Below are positions 52,310-61,171 of a stretch of DNA of 64,000 nucleotides, in pieces. Each line of letters opens with the position of its first letter. The stretch's first letter is position 1. The stretch lies in assembly GCF_040689395.1 (NCBI RefSeq), contig NZ_JBFAZX010000001.1, forward strand, positions 496,001-560,000. Direction: 5' to 3'. A program made the position numbers and the translations under genes. The DNA is from Dactylosporangium sp040689395. Its GTDB lineage: Bacteria > Actinomycetota > Actinomycetes > Mycobacteriales > Micromonosporaceae. The notes under the pieces are model-generated. The model saw nothing but the letters and a program-made list of their open reading frames with translations, was not told where the DNA came from and made no database searches.

Positions 52310-53593
52310 ATGAGCAGCCCAACCCCCGCCCGCCGCCTGTATCGCGAGCCCGCCGACCGGGTCGTCGCGGGCGTGGCGGCCGGCATCGCCGCGCACCTCG
52401 GCGCGCCGGTGCTGCTGGTCCGGGGGGCGTTCGTGGTGCTCGCCGTGTTCAACGGGCTCGGCGCGCTGCTCTACGCCGCCTTCTGGGCGGTGCTGCCGCT
52501 GCCGCCGCACGACCGCCGCGGCGGGCGCAACGTCAACCAGCTGTTCTCGTTCCTCGCGCTTGGCGTCGGCATCGCGGTCCTGCGCCTGATGGTGCAGCCC
52601 GGCGGCAGCGTCGAGGCCGTGATCGGCTGGCTCGCCGCGATCATCGCGCTCGGCGCCGGCATCATCTGGCACCAGGCCGACCCGAAGCGGCGGGAGCGCT
52701 GGTCGTCGACCGTGCCCGGCATGCCCTGGCTCGGCGCGATGATGGACAACAACCGCAAGTCGTACCTCATCCGCTTCGTCGGCGGCGGCCTGCTGGTCAT
52801 CGTCGGGATCATCGGCGTGTTCGTGGTCGGCGTGGTCCCGCTGCGTGGCGTGCCGTTCTCCTCGATCGGCTACGGGCTGGCCTTCGCCGCCGTGGCGCTC
52901 GCGGGTGTGGGGCTGGCGCTCGCGCCCTTGCTGTATCGCATGTTCACCCAGCTCAGCGCGGAGCGCGAGGCGCGGGTGCGCGAGCAGGAGCGGGCCGAGC
53001 TGGCCGCCATGATCCACGACCAGGTGCTGCACACACTGGCGCTGATTCAGCGCAACGCCGGCGACGTCAAGGAGGTGCAGCGCCTCGCCCGGGGGCAGGA
53101 GCGCACCCTGCGCAACTGGCTGTACAAGCCCACGGCCTCGCCGATGGAGAAGTTCAGCGCGGCGCTGGAGGAGGCGTCCGCCGAGGTCGAGGACACGTTC
53201 GCGGTCGCGGTCGAGACGGTCGTCGTCGGCGACGTGGACGTCGACGAGAAGGTCGGCGCGATCGTCGCGGCGGCCCGGGAGGCGCTGGTCAACGCGGCGA
53301 AGCACGCGAAGGTGCAGACGATTTCGCTGTACGCCGAGGTGGAGCCCGACTGCGTCAGCGTCTTCGTGCGTGACCGGGGCGCCGGCTTCGACCTCGCCGC
53401 GGTGGACGATGATCGACACGGCGTGCGCGGCTCGATCATCCTGCGCATGCAGCGCCACGGCGGCAAGGCCGAGATCCGCAGCACGCCGGGCGAGGGCACC
53501 GAGGTGCGCCTCAGCATGCCGATCGACACGGAGGCTCGGCGCCGCAAGCCCGCGGCTCAGGGCGTAGGTCACAGTGAAGGCGGAGAAGGATGA
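52310..53593 (+). CDS. PspC-domain sensor histidine kinase (LiaS/NarL-family type)
   Basis: A 427-residue kinase. The N-terminal PspC domain (RRLYREPADRVVAGVAAGIA, 8-27) is followed by five or so membrane helices to about 208. The HisKA_3 motif (AELAAMIHDQVLHTL) has phosphoacceptor His236, and the HATPase domain has N-box EALVNAAKHA and G-box RDRGAGFD. It should autophosphorylate on envelope stress and pass phosphate to the regulator encoded next (ATGA overlap, 53590-53593). Confidence 0.92.
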   Translation: MSSPTPARRLYREPADRVVAGVAAGIAAHLGAPVLLVRGAFVVLAVFNGLGALLYAAFWAVLPLPPHDRRGGRNVNQLFSFLALGVGIAVLRLMVQPGGSVEAVIGWLAAIIALGAGIIWHQADPKRRERWSSTVPGMPWLGAMMDNNRKSYLIRFVGGGLLVIVGIIGVFVVGVVPLRGVPFSSIGYGLAFAAVALAGVGLALAPLLYRMFTQLSAEREARVREQERAELAAMIHDQVLHTLALIQRNAGDVKEVQRLARGQERTLRNWLYKPTASPMEKFSAALEEASAEVEDTFAVAVETVVVGDVDVDEKVGAIVAAAREALVNAAKHAKVQTISLYAEVEPDCVSVFVRDRGAGFDLAAVDDDRHGVRGSIILRMQRHGGKAEIRSTPGEGTEVRLSMPIDTEARRRKPAAQGVGHSEGGEG

Positions 53594-54246
53594 GCACCGA
53601 AGAGACCCAGCGGCTGCGAGTGTTCCTGGTCGACGACCACGCGATGTTCCGGGCTGGCGTCCGCGCCGAGCTCGGCCTGCATGTCGACGTAGTGGGCGAG
53701 GCGAGCGCGGTCGCCGAGGCGGTGCAGAAGATCTCCGCGATCGAGCCCGACGTCGTGCTGCTCGACGTGCACATGCCCGACGGCGGCGGCCGCGCGGTGC
53801 TCGACGCGATGCGCCGCAGCCACCCGCACGTGCGCTTCCTGGCGCTGTCGGTCTCCGACGCGGCCGAGGACGTGATCGGGCTGATCCGCGCCGGCGCCCG
53901 TGGTTACGTGACCAAGACGATCTCCCCGGACGAGCTCGCCGACGCCATCCGCCGAGTCGCGGACGGCGACGCGGTGTTCAGCCCGCGGCTGGCCGGCTTC
54001 GTGCTCGACGCGTTCGCCGCGCGGCCGGACACCCCGGTGGCCGACCCCGAGCTCGACCAGCTCACCAACCGGGAGCGGGAGGTGCTGCGGCTGCTCGCCC
54101 GGGGATACGCCTACAAGGAGATCGCGAAGGAGCTCTTCATCTCGATCAAGACGGTCGAGACGCACGTCTCCAACGTGCTGCGCAAGCTGCAGATGTCCAA
54201 CCGATACGAGCTGTCCCGGTGGGCCGCCGACCGCCGGCTGGTCTGA
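53590..54246 (+). CDS. NarL/LiaR-family response regulator
   Basis: A 218-residue regulator. The receiver has D15-D16, phosphoacceptor Asp59 (VVLLDVHMPDGG) and Lys109, all intact. The LuxR-type helix-turn-helix is at about 152-215 (LTNREREVLRLLARGYAYKEIA). It is co-translated with the PspC kinase and likely controls the divergent PspC/LiaF-like operon. GGAGAAGG precedes ATG 53590. Confidence 0.95.
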   Translation: MSTEETQRLRVFLVDDHAMFRAGVRAELGLHVDVVGEASAVAEAVQKISAIEPDVVLLDVHMPDGGGRAVLDAMRRSHPHVRFLALSVSDAAEDVIGLIRAGARGYVTKTISPDELADAIRRVADGDAVFSPRLAGFVLDAFAARPDTPVADPELDQLTNREREVLRLLARGYAYKEIAKELFISIKTVETHVSNVLRKLQMSNRYELSRWAADRRLV

Positions 54247-54249
54247 GGC

Positions 54250-54978
54250 TCAGGCGGTCGCGAAAATCGAGTAGCCCTCGGCGAGGCGGCCGTCGGGCAG
54301 GCCGCCTGCCTTCGCCACCATGGCGTGCCGCCCGCGCAGCATCTCGTCGAACCCGTCCAGGTGCGACGTCTGCGACACGTGCGCCCGCAGGGCCGCCAGC
54401 TTGCGCGGGAACACGTCGGTGACGTCGACGAAGTAGTCGGGGTTGGGGCCCCCGCTGTACCAGATCTCGCGCACCGTCCAGGGCTCCAGCCCGATGTCGG
54501 TGAACGTGAACGGGTTGCGCGCGTCCGGGTAGACCGCGCAGGTCGTGGCCTCGCCAGCGGCCAGGTGGTCGGGGTGACTGGGGCCGGCGATGCGGTCCCA
54601 GCGGCGCAGGGGAGAGCTGGTCAGGATCCGGTCGGGCCGGAAACGGCGGATCGCCGCCGTGATGTCCCGGCGCAGCCCGATCGTGGGCTCGAGGACGCCG
54701 TCGCGGTATCCCTCCAGGAACTCGACCTGCTTGACGCCCACGACCGCCGCGGCCGCCCGCTGCTCCGCCTCGCGCAGCGCGGGCATCTGCTCGCGGGGCG
54801 TGTCGTCGAAGCCGCCGGCGTCGCCCCGGGTCACCAGCAGGTATGCCACCTCGATGCCGGCATCGACCCAGGTCGCGACCGTGCCGGCCGAGCCGAAGTC
54901 GACATCGTCGGGGTGCGCGAGCACGCACAGCACACGCTGGACGTCGGTCAGGGGCGCGGCCGAGGGGGGAAAACTCAT
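54250..54978 (-). CDS. PIG-L family deacetylase
   Basis: A 242-residue zinc-dependent deacetylase of the LmbE/PIG-L family. Metal-site motifs are AHPDD (21-25) and SHPDH (about 134-138). Family members include MshB and Bca of mycothiol metabolism; the substrate here is not determined. It is convergent with the response regulator (3 bases between stops), and its start ATG 54978 lies 25 bases after the chorismate mutase stop, in the same orientation. Confidence 0.88.
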   Translation of the reverse strand: MSFPPSAAPLTDVQRVLCVLAHPDDVDFGSAGTVATWVDAGIEVAYLLVTRGDAGGFDDTPREQMPALREAEQRAAAAVVGVKQVEFLEGYRDGVLEPTIGLRRDITAAIRRFRPDRILTSSPLRRWDRIAGPSHPDHLAAGEATTCAVYPDARNPFTFTDIGLEPWTVREIWYSGGPNPDYFVDVTDVFPRKLAALRAHVSQTSHLDGFDEMLRGRHAMVAKAGGLPDGRLAEGYSIFATA

Positions 54979-55003
54979 GTATCTATTAGTACCGTCCCCC
55001 GAC

Positions 55004-55297
55004 CTACAGGGGACCCCGGCCGGCGCGCAGGATCAGCAGCGCGAGCTGCGTGCCGTCGGCGCCGAGCTCCGCGCTGAAGCGCTCGAGGATCTCGCGCTCG
55101 CGGGAGAGCACGAGCCGGGTGCCGCCAGCGGCGATACGGGTCTTGCCGACCTCCTGTGAGATCGCGGCGCGTTCCTTCCACAGCGCGACGATCGCGGCGT
55201 CGATCTCATCGATGCGGTTGCGCAGGCCGGCGATGTGGTTGTCCGGTGAGACCTGCTGGGCGTCGGAGGGCTGCTGCTCCATGGTGATGGTGGCCAT
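55004..55297 (-). CDS. Chorismate mutase, AroQ type
   Basis: A 97-residue all-helical chorismate mutase converting chorismate to prephenate, the first step to Phe and Tyr. Family residues are visible: LRNRIDEIDAAIVALWKERAAIS (the active-site Arg is in LRNRI), the Lys/Arg in VGKTRI and REREILERF. ATG 55297 is chosen, with AAGGA upstream; ATG 55285 is possible. About 160 bases of leader hold a Phe/Tyr-rich leader peptide and alternative hairpins, indicating control by aromatic amino acid supply. Confidence 0.9.
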   Translation of the reverse strand: MATITMEQQPSDAQQVSPDNHIAGLRNRIDEIDAAIVALWKERAAISQEVGKTRIAAGGTRLVLSREREILERFSAELGADGTQLALLILRAGRGPL

Positions 55298-55349
55298 TTC
55301 TCTGCGTCCTTGTCGGATCGGGTCCGGTGCTCCGCTCCCGGGAACGCGA

Positions 55350-55430
55350 ACGCCCCGGGCTCGGAACCCGGGGCGTCGGTAGGTTTTTGCGATCAGGCGC
55401 AACCCACGGCTGCCGGATTCCGGTAGCCGT
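55350..55430 (-). promoter_or_regulatory. Probable Phe/Tyr transcription attenuator of the chorismate mutase gene
   Basis: On the minus strand, hairpin 1 (ACGGCTACCGG with CCGGCAGCCGT, 55406-55430, one mismatch) overlaps the aromatic codons of the leader peptide. Hairpin 3 (ACGCCCCGGG with CCCGGGGCGT, 55350-55376) is a perfect 10-bp terminator-like stem lacking a T-tract. The segment CGGAATCCGG of hairpin 1 can instead pair with CCGGGTTCCG of hairpin 3 (10 bp, one wobble) as an antiterminator. A small stem TTGCG/CGCAA (55387-55402) covers the leader stop. Ribosome stalling at the Phe/Tyr codons would favour antitermination. This mechanism is inferred from the pairing. Confidence 0.7.
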
Positions 55431-55461
55431 AAAAAAAGTAGTGGGGCGCCCGCTCGATCAC
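55393..55461 (-). CDS. Aromatic leader peptide of the chorismate mutase gene
   Basis: A 22-residue frame from GTG 55461 to TGA 55393-55395. Residues 8-13 are Tyr-Phe-Phe-Tyr-Gly-Tyr, five aromatic codons in six, as in classic attenuation leaders. The start is 7 bases after a CATAAT -10 box, so translation is leaderless. The chorismate mutase begins 96 bases after the leader stop. Confidence 0.75.
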   Translation of the reverse strand: MIERAPHYFFYGYRNPAAVGCA

Positions 55462-55468
55462 GTAGCCG

Positions 55469-55474
55469 ATTATG
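55469..55474 (-). promoter_or_regulatory. -10 box (CATAAT) of the leader-chorismate mutase transcript
   Basis: CATAAT on the minus strand, 7 bases before the leader peptide GTG. No convincing -35 at 16-18 bases is visible. Confidence 0.55.
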
Positions 55475-55702
55475 GCACGCGGTCAAGCGCTGCGGGAGGA
55501 TCTTCCGCAGGTTGGGACGCGTCGGTTACCGGCCATCCATACGACCCGCACGGCACGCCGCCGGAAAACGCGCCCACTGCGCGGAGCGCCGCAGAAGTGT
55601 CCGCGGAGCGGGCATGGGGGTCCGGGGTGGGAACCCCCCCGGGCAGCGCCGCGCCGAAGGCGCCGCCAGGCTGGGAACTGCGCCGCCGAGCTGGGTACGG
55701 CA

Positions 55703-55708
55703 TAGACT
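55703..55708 (+). promoter_or_regulatory. -10 box (TAGACT) of the pcrA gene
   Basis: TAGACT ends 10 bases before ATG 55719, with no ribosome site between; near-leaderless. Confidence 0.45.
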
Positions 55709-55718
55709 CGCCCCTGCG

Positions 55719-58118
55719 ATGCATGCTCTCTTCGAGGTTCCCCAGTCCCGCCCGCCGCAGCCCGAGGCCCCGGCGGCGCAGCCCAGACCGCCCAAGCATG
55801 ACCTGCTGGAAGGGCTCAACGGCCCACAGCGCGACGCGGTGACCCATGAGGGCCAGCCGTTGCTCATCGTGGCCGGCGCCGGGTCCGGCAAGACCAAGGT
55901 GCTCACGAGTCGCATCGCCCACCTGCTGGCGGCGCGCGGCGTGCACCCCGGCGAGATCATCGCCATCACGTTCACCAACAAGGCCGCCGGCGAGATGAAG
56001 GAGCGGGTCGCCCGTCTCGTGGGCAACCGCGCCCGGCTGATGTGGGTGTCCACGTTCCACTCCGCCTGCGTGCGCATCCTGCGCGCCGAGCACGACCATG
56101 CCGGGCTCAAGTCGACGTTCTCGATCTACGACGCCGACGACTCGCGCCGGCTCATGCAGCTCGTCGTGCGCGAGCTCGACCTCGACCCGAAGCGTTATCC
56201 GGCCCGCGGCCTGGCCACTCAGGTGTCCAACCTGAAGAACGAGCTGATCGACCCCGAGGCGTTCGCCGCGACCGCGAAGGGGCCGGCCGAGCGGGCGCTG
56301 TCGGAGGCCTACACGCTCTACCAGCAGCGGCTCAACGAGGCGCACGCACTCGACTTCGACGACCTGATCATGCGGGTCGTGCACCTGCTGCAGAGCCACC
56401 CCGAGGTCGCCGAGAGCTATCGCCGGCGCTTCCGCCACGTGCTCGTCGACGAGTACCAAGACACCAACCACGCGCAGTACATGCTGGTGAAGGAGCTGGT
56501 CGGGGACACCGGCGAGCTGTGCGTGGTGGGCGATGCCGACCAGTCGATCTACGCGTTCCGCGGCGCCACGATCCGCAACATCCTGGAGTTTGAGCGCGAC
56601 TACCCCAACGCGCACACGATCCTGCTGGAGCAGAACTACCGCTCAACCCAGACGATCCTGTCCGCGGCCAACGCCGTGATCGGGCGCAACACCGACCGTA
56701 AGCCCAAGCGGCTGTGGAGCGACCAGGGCGCCGGCGAGCAGATCGTCGGCTACGTCGCCGACACCGAGCACGCCGAGGCCGACTGGGTGGCACGGGAGAT
56801 CGACCGGCTCTCGGACAACGAGGGCGTGCGCCCCGCCGACGTGGCGGTGTTCTACCGGACCAACGCGCAGTCGCGAGTGTTCGAGGAGATGTTCATCCGC
56901 TTCGGCCTGCCGTACAAGGTCGTCGGCGGCGTGCGGTTCTACGAGCGCAAGGAGGTCCGCGACGCGCTGGCCTACCTGCGCGCCGTGGTCAACGAGGACG
57001 ACACCGTCAGCGTCCGCCGGGTCCTCAACACTCCGCGCCGCGGCATCGGTGACCGCGCCGAGGCGTGCGTCGAGGCGCTCGCGAGCCGTGAGCGGATCTC
57101 GTTCGGCGCCGCGCTGCGCCGCGCGAGCGAGGCTCCCGGCATCTCCACCCGCGCGGTCAACGCCATCGGCGACTTCGTGACGCTGCTCGACGAGCTGCGG
57201 GTCATGGCCGAGACCGCGATGCCGGAGGAGGTCCTGGAGGCGGCGTTGGAGCGCTCCGGATATCTCGGCGAGATCGAGGAGAGTACCGACCCGCAGGAGG
57301 CGGGCCGGGTGGAAAACCTGCAGGAGCTGGTCAGCGTCGCCCGGGAATACACGGAGCGCACCGAGGCCACCGTCGCCGTCGCCGCCGAGCAGGGTGACGC
57401 GACCGCGGTGCCGGGGCCGAGCGTCGCCGGGTTCCTGGAGCAGGTCTCGCTCGTCGCCGACGCCGACCAGATCCCCAGCGACGATCCCGACCACACCGGG
57501 GTCGTCACGCTGATGACGCTGCACACGGCCAAGGGGCTGGAGTTCCCAGTGGTGTTCCTCACAGGGCTGGAGGACAGCGTCTTTCCGCACCAGCGGGCGA
57601 TGAGCGATCGCAAGGAGCTGGAGGAGGAGCGGCGGCTGGCCTATGTCGGGATCACGCGGGCGCGGCAGCGGCTCTACATCTCGCGCGCCGTGACCCGCTC
57701 GGCGTGGGGGCAGCCGTCCTACAACCCGCCATCGCGGTTCCTCGAGGAGCTGCCACCGGAGCTGGTGCGGTGGGAGCGGACGGATACGGCGTACACCAGC
57801 TGGTCCGGGCGGGCGGGTGTCGGCGGTCGCGGCTCCGGGGCCACGCAGGCGCGGACGTCGTCGTTCGTGGGCGGGACGCCGAAGGCGGCGCAGCTGGCGG
57901 CCAAGCTGGGTCTGGACGCCTCGAAGCTGTCCACGGCCTCCGAGCTGCAGCGCGATGTGCCGTCGCTGGCCGTCGGGGATCGGGTCAACCACCAGCGGTA
58001 CGGGCTCGGACGGGTGCTGGCCGTTGAGGGGGCCGGGGCTCGGGCTCAGGCGCAGATCGACTTCGGCGATCAGGTGATGTGGATCGTCTTGCGGCACGCG
58101 TCGCTGGAAAAGATCTGA
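55719..58118 (+). CDS. pcrA: UvrD/PcrA-type ATP-dependent DNA helicase
   Basis: A 799-residue superfamily 1A helicase. Motif I (GAGSGKT) is at 53-59, motif Ia is ITFTNKAAGEM, motif II is DEYQDTNHAQY and motif III is GDADQSIYAFRGA. Motif IV is LEQNYRST, motif V is VTLMTLHTAKGLEF and motif VI is YVGITRARQRLY. The C-terminal Tudor-like domain (VGDRVNHQRYGLGRVLAV) that contacts RNA polymerase in PcrA is present. ATG 55719 matches the family start; a longer frame upstream is basic and unlike helicases. Confidence 0.96.
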   Translation: MHALFEVPQSRPPQPEAPAAQPRPPKHDLLEGLNGPQRDAVTHEGQPLLIVAGAGSGKTKVLTSRIAHLLAARGVHPGEIIAITFTNKAAGEMKERVARLVGNRARLMWVSTFHSACVRILRAEHDHAGLKSTFSIYDADDSRRLMQLVVRELDLDPKRYPARGLATQVSNLKNELIDPEAFAATAKGPAERALSEAYTLYQQRLNEAHALDFDDLIMRVVHLLQSHPEVAESYRRRFRHVLVDEYQDTNHAQYMLVKELVGDTGELCVVGDADQSIYAFRGATIRNILEFERDYPNAHTILLEQNYRSTQTILSAANAVIGRNTDRKPKRLWSDQGAGEQIVGYVADTEHAEADWVAREIDRLSDNEGVRPADVAVFYRTNAQSRVFEEMFIRFGLPYKVVGGVRFYERKEVRDALAYLRAVVNEDDTVSVRRVLNTPRRGIGDRAEACVEALASRERISFGAALRRASEAPGISTRAVNAIGDFVTLLDELRVMAETAMPEEVLEAALERSGYLGEIEESTDPQEAGRVENLQELVSVAREYTERTEATVAVAAEQGDATAVPGPSVAGFLEQVSLVADADQIPSDDPDHTGVVTLMTLHTAKGLEFPVVFLTGLEDSVFPHQRAMSDRKELEEERRLAYVGITRARQRLYISRAVTRSAWGQPSYNPPSRFLEELPPELVRWERTDTAYTSWSGRAGVGGRGSGATQARTSSFVGGTPKAAQLAAKLGLDASKLSTASELQRDVPSLAVGDRVNHQRYGLGRVLAVEGAGARAQAQIDFGDQVMWIVLRHASLEKI

Positions 58119-58298
58119 AAGACCGGGCGTCCGTTTACGAATAGATCGCTTCCATGAATGTCACGGTAGCCACGCGATAATCCGCGGCACAGCCGAGCGG
58201 TGTGTGGCGAATCGTTCTGGGTACCTTCGGCTTGGGCCCCGCAATGATGCGGGACCGCACCCGGTGGCCGCCACGAACGGCCGGGAAGGACCGTAAGG

Positions 58299-58694
58299 AT
58301 GAGCGCGCGGACCCGCGTCGTCATCGCCAAGCCCGGCCTCGACGGACACGATCGAGGCGTCAAGATCGTTGCCCGGGCATTGCGGGACGCCGGCATGGAG
58401 GTCATCTACACCGGCCTGCACCAGACGCCCGAGCAGATCGTCGAGACCGCCATCCAGGAGGACGCCGACGCCGTGGGGCTGTCGGTGCTCTCCGGCGCGC
58501 ACATGACCCTCTTCCGGCGGGTCATCGAGCTGCTGGCCGAGCGGGGCGCGGCCGACGTGACCGTGTTCGGCGGCGGGATCATCCCCGACGAGGACCTGCC
58601 CGAGCTGGAACGGCTCGGCGTGGCGCGGATATTCACCCCCGGCGCGACGACGCAGTCAATTGTCGAATGGGCCCGGGAAAACATCAAAGTCTGA
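58299..58694 (+). CDS. Cobalamin-binding protein (methylmalonyl-CoA mutase small/C-terminal domain)
   Basis: A 131-residue stand-alone B12-binding domain (RVVIAKPGLDGHDRGVKIVARAL). The DxHxxG motif (D-G-H-D-R-G, residues 15-20) supplies the lower axial His, followed by LSVLSGAHMTLF and FGGGIIPDED. It would pair with a separate mutase large subunit not in this window, for example ethylmalonyl- or isobutyryl-CoA mutase type. ATG 58299 has GAAGGACCGTAAGG upstream. Confidence 0.92.
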   Translation: MSARTRVVIAKPGLDGHDRGVKIVARALRDAGMEVIYTGLHQTPEQIVETAIQEDADAVGLSVLSGAHMTLFRRVIELLAERGAADVTVFGGGIIPDEDLPELERLGVARIFTPGATTQSIVEWARENIKV

Positions 58695-59086
58695 TTGGTC
58701 GCAATCGATCGCAGTGGCGATTCAGGAATAGTTGAGGGACCGGACGTACCCCTCTCACGCCCGGCCCCTCTATCGCACGATGCCCCGCCGCCACCCCTCG
58801 ACCGACAGGGCATCGGCCACCTTGGTGCCGGCCCTGCCCCCCCGAGAATTTTCCGTGGGCGGGCCGACACTGTTCTCAACGACGGATCGCCGGGGCGGTT
58901 ACGCGTGTGCCGGGGCTGTCCTGCGGAAGTGAAAAAACCGGGTCGGCCCGGTCGGACCGAGGCGGAGTGGAATCGGGCACATCGGGAACCCGCGCGGCGC
59001 TCGACCATGGGGCCGTGGTTAGGCTGCGATCGTTGAGCCGTCCTCGCGATGGGGCAGGCGGCACGGTTGACGGAACGGGACCAACT
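58695..59086 (+). other. Intergenic region before sucC
   Basis: 392 bases without a convincing gene. TAGGCT at 59020-59025 could be a -10 for sucC. Frames across it are basic, low in complexity and shared by both strands, so I take them as chance. No hairpin of note was found. Confidence 0.5.
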
Positions 59087-60262
59087 GTGGACCTGTACGA
59101 GTACCAGGGGCGCGCCCTCTTCGCCAAGCACGGGCTCCCCGTGCTGGGCGGCGGTGTCGCGGAGACCCCTGAAGAGGCCCGGGCGATCGCCGAGGAGCTC
59201 GGCGGCCGGGTCGTCATCAAAGCCCAGGTGAAGGTCGGCGGCCGCGGCAAGGCGGGCGGCGTCAAGCTGGCGGACGACGCCGACGGCGCGACCGCGCACG
59301 CGACCAACATCCTCGGCATGGACATCAAGGGCCACACGGTCCACAAGGTGATGGTCACCACCACGGCCAGCATCGCCGAGGAGTACTACTTCTCCTACCT
59401 GCTCGACCGCGCGAACCGCACGTTCCTGTGTATCGCCAGCGTCGCCGGCGGCGTGGAGATCGAGACCGTCGCGCACGACGCGCCGGAGAAGGTGGCCAAG
59501 GTCGCCATCGACGCGGTGAAGGGCGTCGACGAGGCGACCGCTCGCGAGATCGTCGAGCAGGCCAAGTTCCCGGCCGACGTCGCCGACCAGATCGTGTCGA
59601 TCGCGGTCAAGCTGTGGCAGGCGTTCGTCGCCGAGGACGCCACGCTGGTTGAGGTCAACCCGCTCGCGAAGACCGCGGACGGCACCGTGCTGCTCCTCGA
59701 CGCCAAGGTCACCCTCGACGCCAACGCCGACTTCCGGCAGCCGGAGCACGAGGAGTACGAGGACAAGGCCGCGGCCGACCCGCTGGAGCAGGCGGCCAAG
59801 GAGAAGAACCTCAACTACGTCAAGCTCGACGGCAACGTCGGCATCATCGGCAACGGCGCGGGCCTGGTCATGTCGACCCTCGACGTGGTCGCCTACGCGG
59901 GCGAGGGGCTGGGCAGCAGGCCGGCCAACTTCCTCGACATCGGCGGCGGCGCCAGCGCCCAGGTCATGGCCAACGGCCTGGAGATCGTGCTCGGCGACCC
60001 CGACGTGAAGAGCGTCTTCGTCAACGTCTTCGGCGGCATCACCGCCTGCGACGCGGTGGCCAACGGCATCGTGCAGGCGCTGCAGCTGCTCAAGGACCGC
60101 GGCGAGGAGGTCACCAAGCCGCTCGTGGTTCGCCTCGACGGCAACAACGCCGAGGAGGGCCGCCGGATCCTCGACTCCGCCGCCAACCCGCTGATCGAGC
60201 GGGTCGACACGATGGATGGTGCGGCCCGTCGCGCCGCCGAGCTCGCAGCGAGTGGGGTGTAA
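59087..60262 (+). CDS. sucC: Succinyl-CoA synthetase beta subunit (ADP-forming)
   Basis: A 391-residue ATP-grasp subunit of the TCA enzyme making succinate and ATP. It starts VDLYEYQGRALFAKHGLPVL (GTG 59087). The Gly-rich QVKVGGRGKAGGVKLA segment, nucleotide/metal site LVEVNPLAKT and the C-terminal GNGAGLVMSTLD and FGGITACDAVANG are all typical. sucD follows after 5 bases. Confidence 0.97.
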   Translation: MDLYEYQGRALFAKHGLPVLGGGVAETPEEARAIAEELGGRVVIKAQVKVGGRGKAGGVKLADDADGATAHATNILGMDIKGHTVHKVMVTTTASIAEEYYFSYLLDRANRTFLCIASVAGGVEIETVAHDAPEKVAKVAIDAVKGVDEATAREIVEQAKFPADVADQIVSIAVKLWQAFVAEDATLVEVNPLAKTADGTVLLLDAKVTLDANADFRQPEHEEYEDKAAADPLEQAAKEKNLNYVKLDGNVGIIGNGAGLVMSTLDVVAYAGEGLGSRPANFLDIGGGASAQVMANGLEIVLGDPDVKSVFVNVFGGITACDAVANGIVQALQLLKDRGEEVTKPLVVRLDGNNAEEGRRILDSAANPLIERVDTMDGAARRAAELAASGV

Positions 60263-60267
60263 CGACC

Positions 60268-61167
60268 ATGGCGGTATGGCTTACCGAGTCCAGCAAGGTC
60301 ATCGTCCAGGGCATGACCGGTGCCGAGGGCTCCAAGCACACCCGGCGCATGCTCGCCGCGGGCACCGACGTGGTCGGCGGTGTCAATCCGCGCAAGGCGG
60401 GCCAGCAGGTCGACTTCGACGGCACCAAGCTGCCGGTGTTCGCCAGCGTCGCGGAGGCGATGGAGCAGACCGGCGCCGACACCAGCGTCATCTTCGTCCC
60501 CCCGGCCGGCACGAAGTCGGCCGCGATCGAGGCGATCGACGCGCGGATCCCGCTCGCCGTGGTCATCACCGAGGGCGTGCCGGTGCACGACACCGCCGCG
60601 TTCTGGGCCCACGCCCAGGCTCAACAGCGGTCGCATGGCAACCAGACGCGGATCATCGGCCCGAACTGCCCCGGCATCGCCAGCCCGGGCAAGTCCAACG
60701 CCGGCATCATCCCCGCCGACATCACCGGAGCCGGCAAGATCGGCCTGGTGAGCAAGTCGGGCACGCTGACGTACCAGATGATGTACGAGCTGCGCGACAT
60801 CGGCTTCTCGACGGCCATCGGCATCGGTGGCGACCCGGTCATCGGCACGACGCACATCGACGCGCTCGCCGCGTTCGAGGCCGACCCTGAGACCGCCGCG
60901 ATCGTGATGATCGGCGAAATCGGCGGCGACGCTGAGGAGCGGGCCGCCGAGTTCATCAAGGCCAACGTGCGCAAGCCGGTCGTCGGCTACATCGCCGGCT
61001 TCACCGCCCCGCCCGGCAAGACCATGGGCCACGCCGGCGCGATCATCTCCGGCTCGGCGGGCACCGCCGACGCCAAGAAGGTCGCGCTCGAGGCGGCCGG
61101 CGTCGCGGTCGGCAAGACTCCGACCGAGACCGCCAACCTCATGCGGGAGATCGTCACCGCACTGTGA
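60268..61167 (+). CDS. sucD: Succinyl-CoA synthetase alpha subunit
   Basis: A 299-residue partner of sucC. The CoA-binding Rossmann domain begins VIVQGMTGAEGSKHTRRM. The phospho-His is in GHAGAIISGSAGTADAKK near 250, and GPNCPGIASPGKSNAGI is the other signature. It is encoded 5 bases after sucC and ends at a strong terminator. Confidence 0.97.
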   Translation: MAVWLTESSKVIVQGMTGAEGSKHTRRMLAAGTDVVGGVNPRKAGQQVDFDGTKLPVFASVAEAMEQTGADTSVIFVPPAGTKSAAIEAIDARIPLAVVITEGVPVHDTAAFWAHAQAQQRSHGNQTRIIGPNCPGIASPGKSNAGIIPADITGAGKIGLVSKSGTLTYQMMYELRDIGFSTAIGIGGDPVIGTTHIDALAAFEADPETAAIVMIGEIGGDAEERAAEFIKANVRKPVVGYIAGFTAPPGKTMGHAGAIISGSAGTADAKKVALEAAGVAVGKTPTETANLMREIVTAL

Positions 61168-61171
61168 GTGC

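Noticed and set aside
55350..55376. Hairpin with a 7-base loop resembling a tRNA T-arm
   Set aside because: The loop is TTCCGAG on the minus strand, not the TTCRANY type. There is no acceptor stem, D-arm or anticodon arm around it, and it fits the attenuator better.
55512..55718. In-frame upstream extension of the pcrA gene (69 more residues)
   Set aside because: The extension is basic and low in complexity, overlaps the chorismate mutase leader and its promoter, and does not look like helicase sequence; TAGACT supports the start at 55719.
58732..59036. Short plus-strand frames before sucC
   Set aside because: They have no ribosome site, no recognisable motif, and overlap each other in different frames; treated as non-coding.
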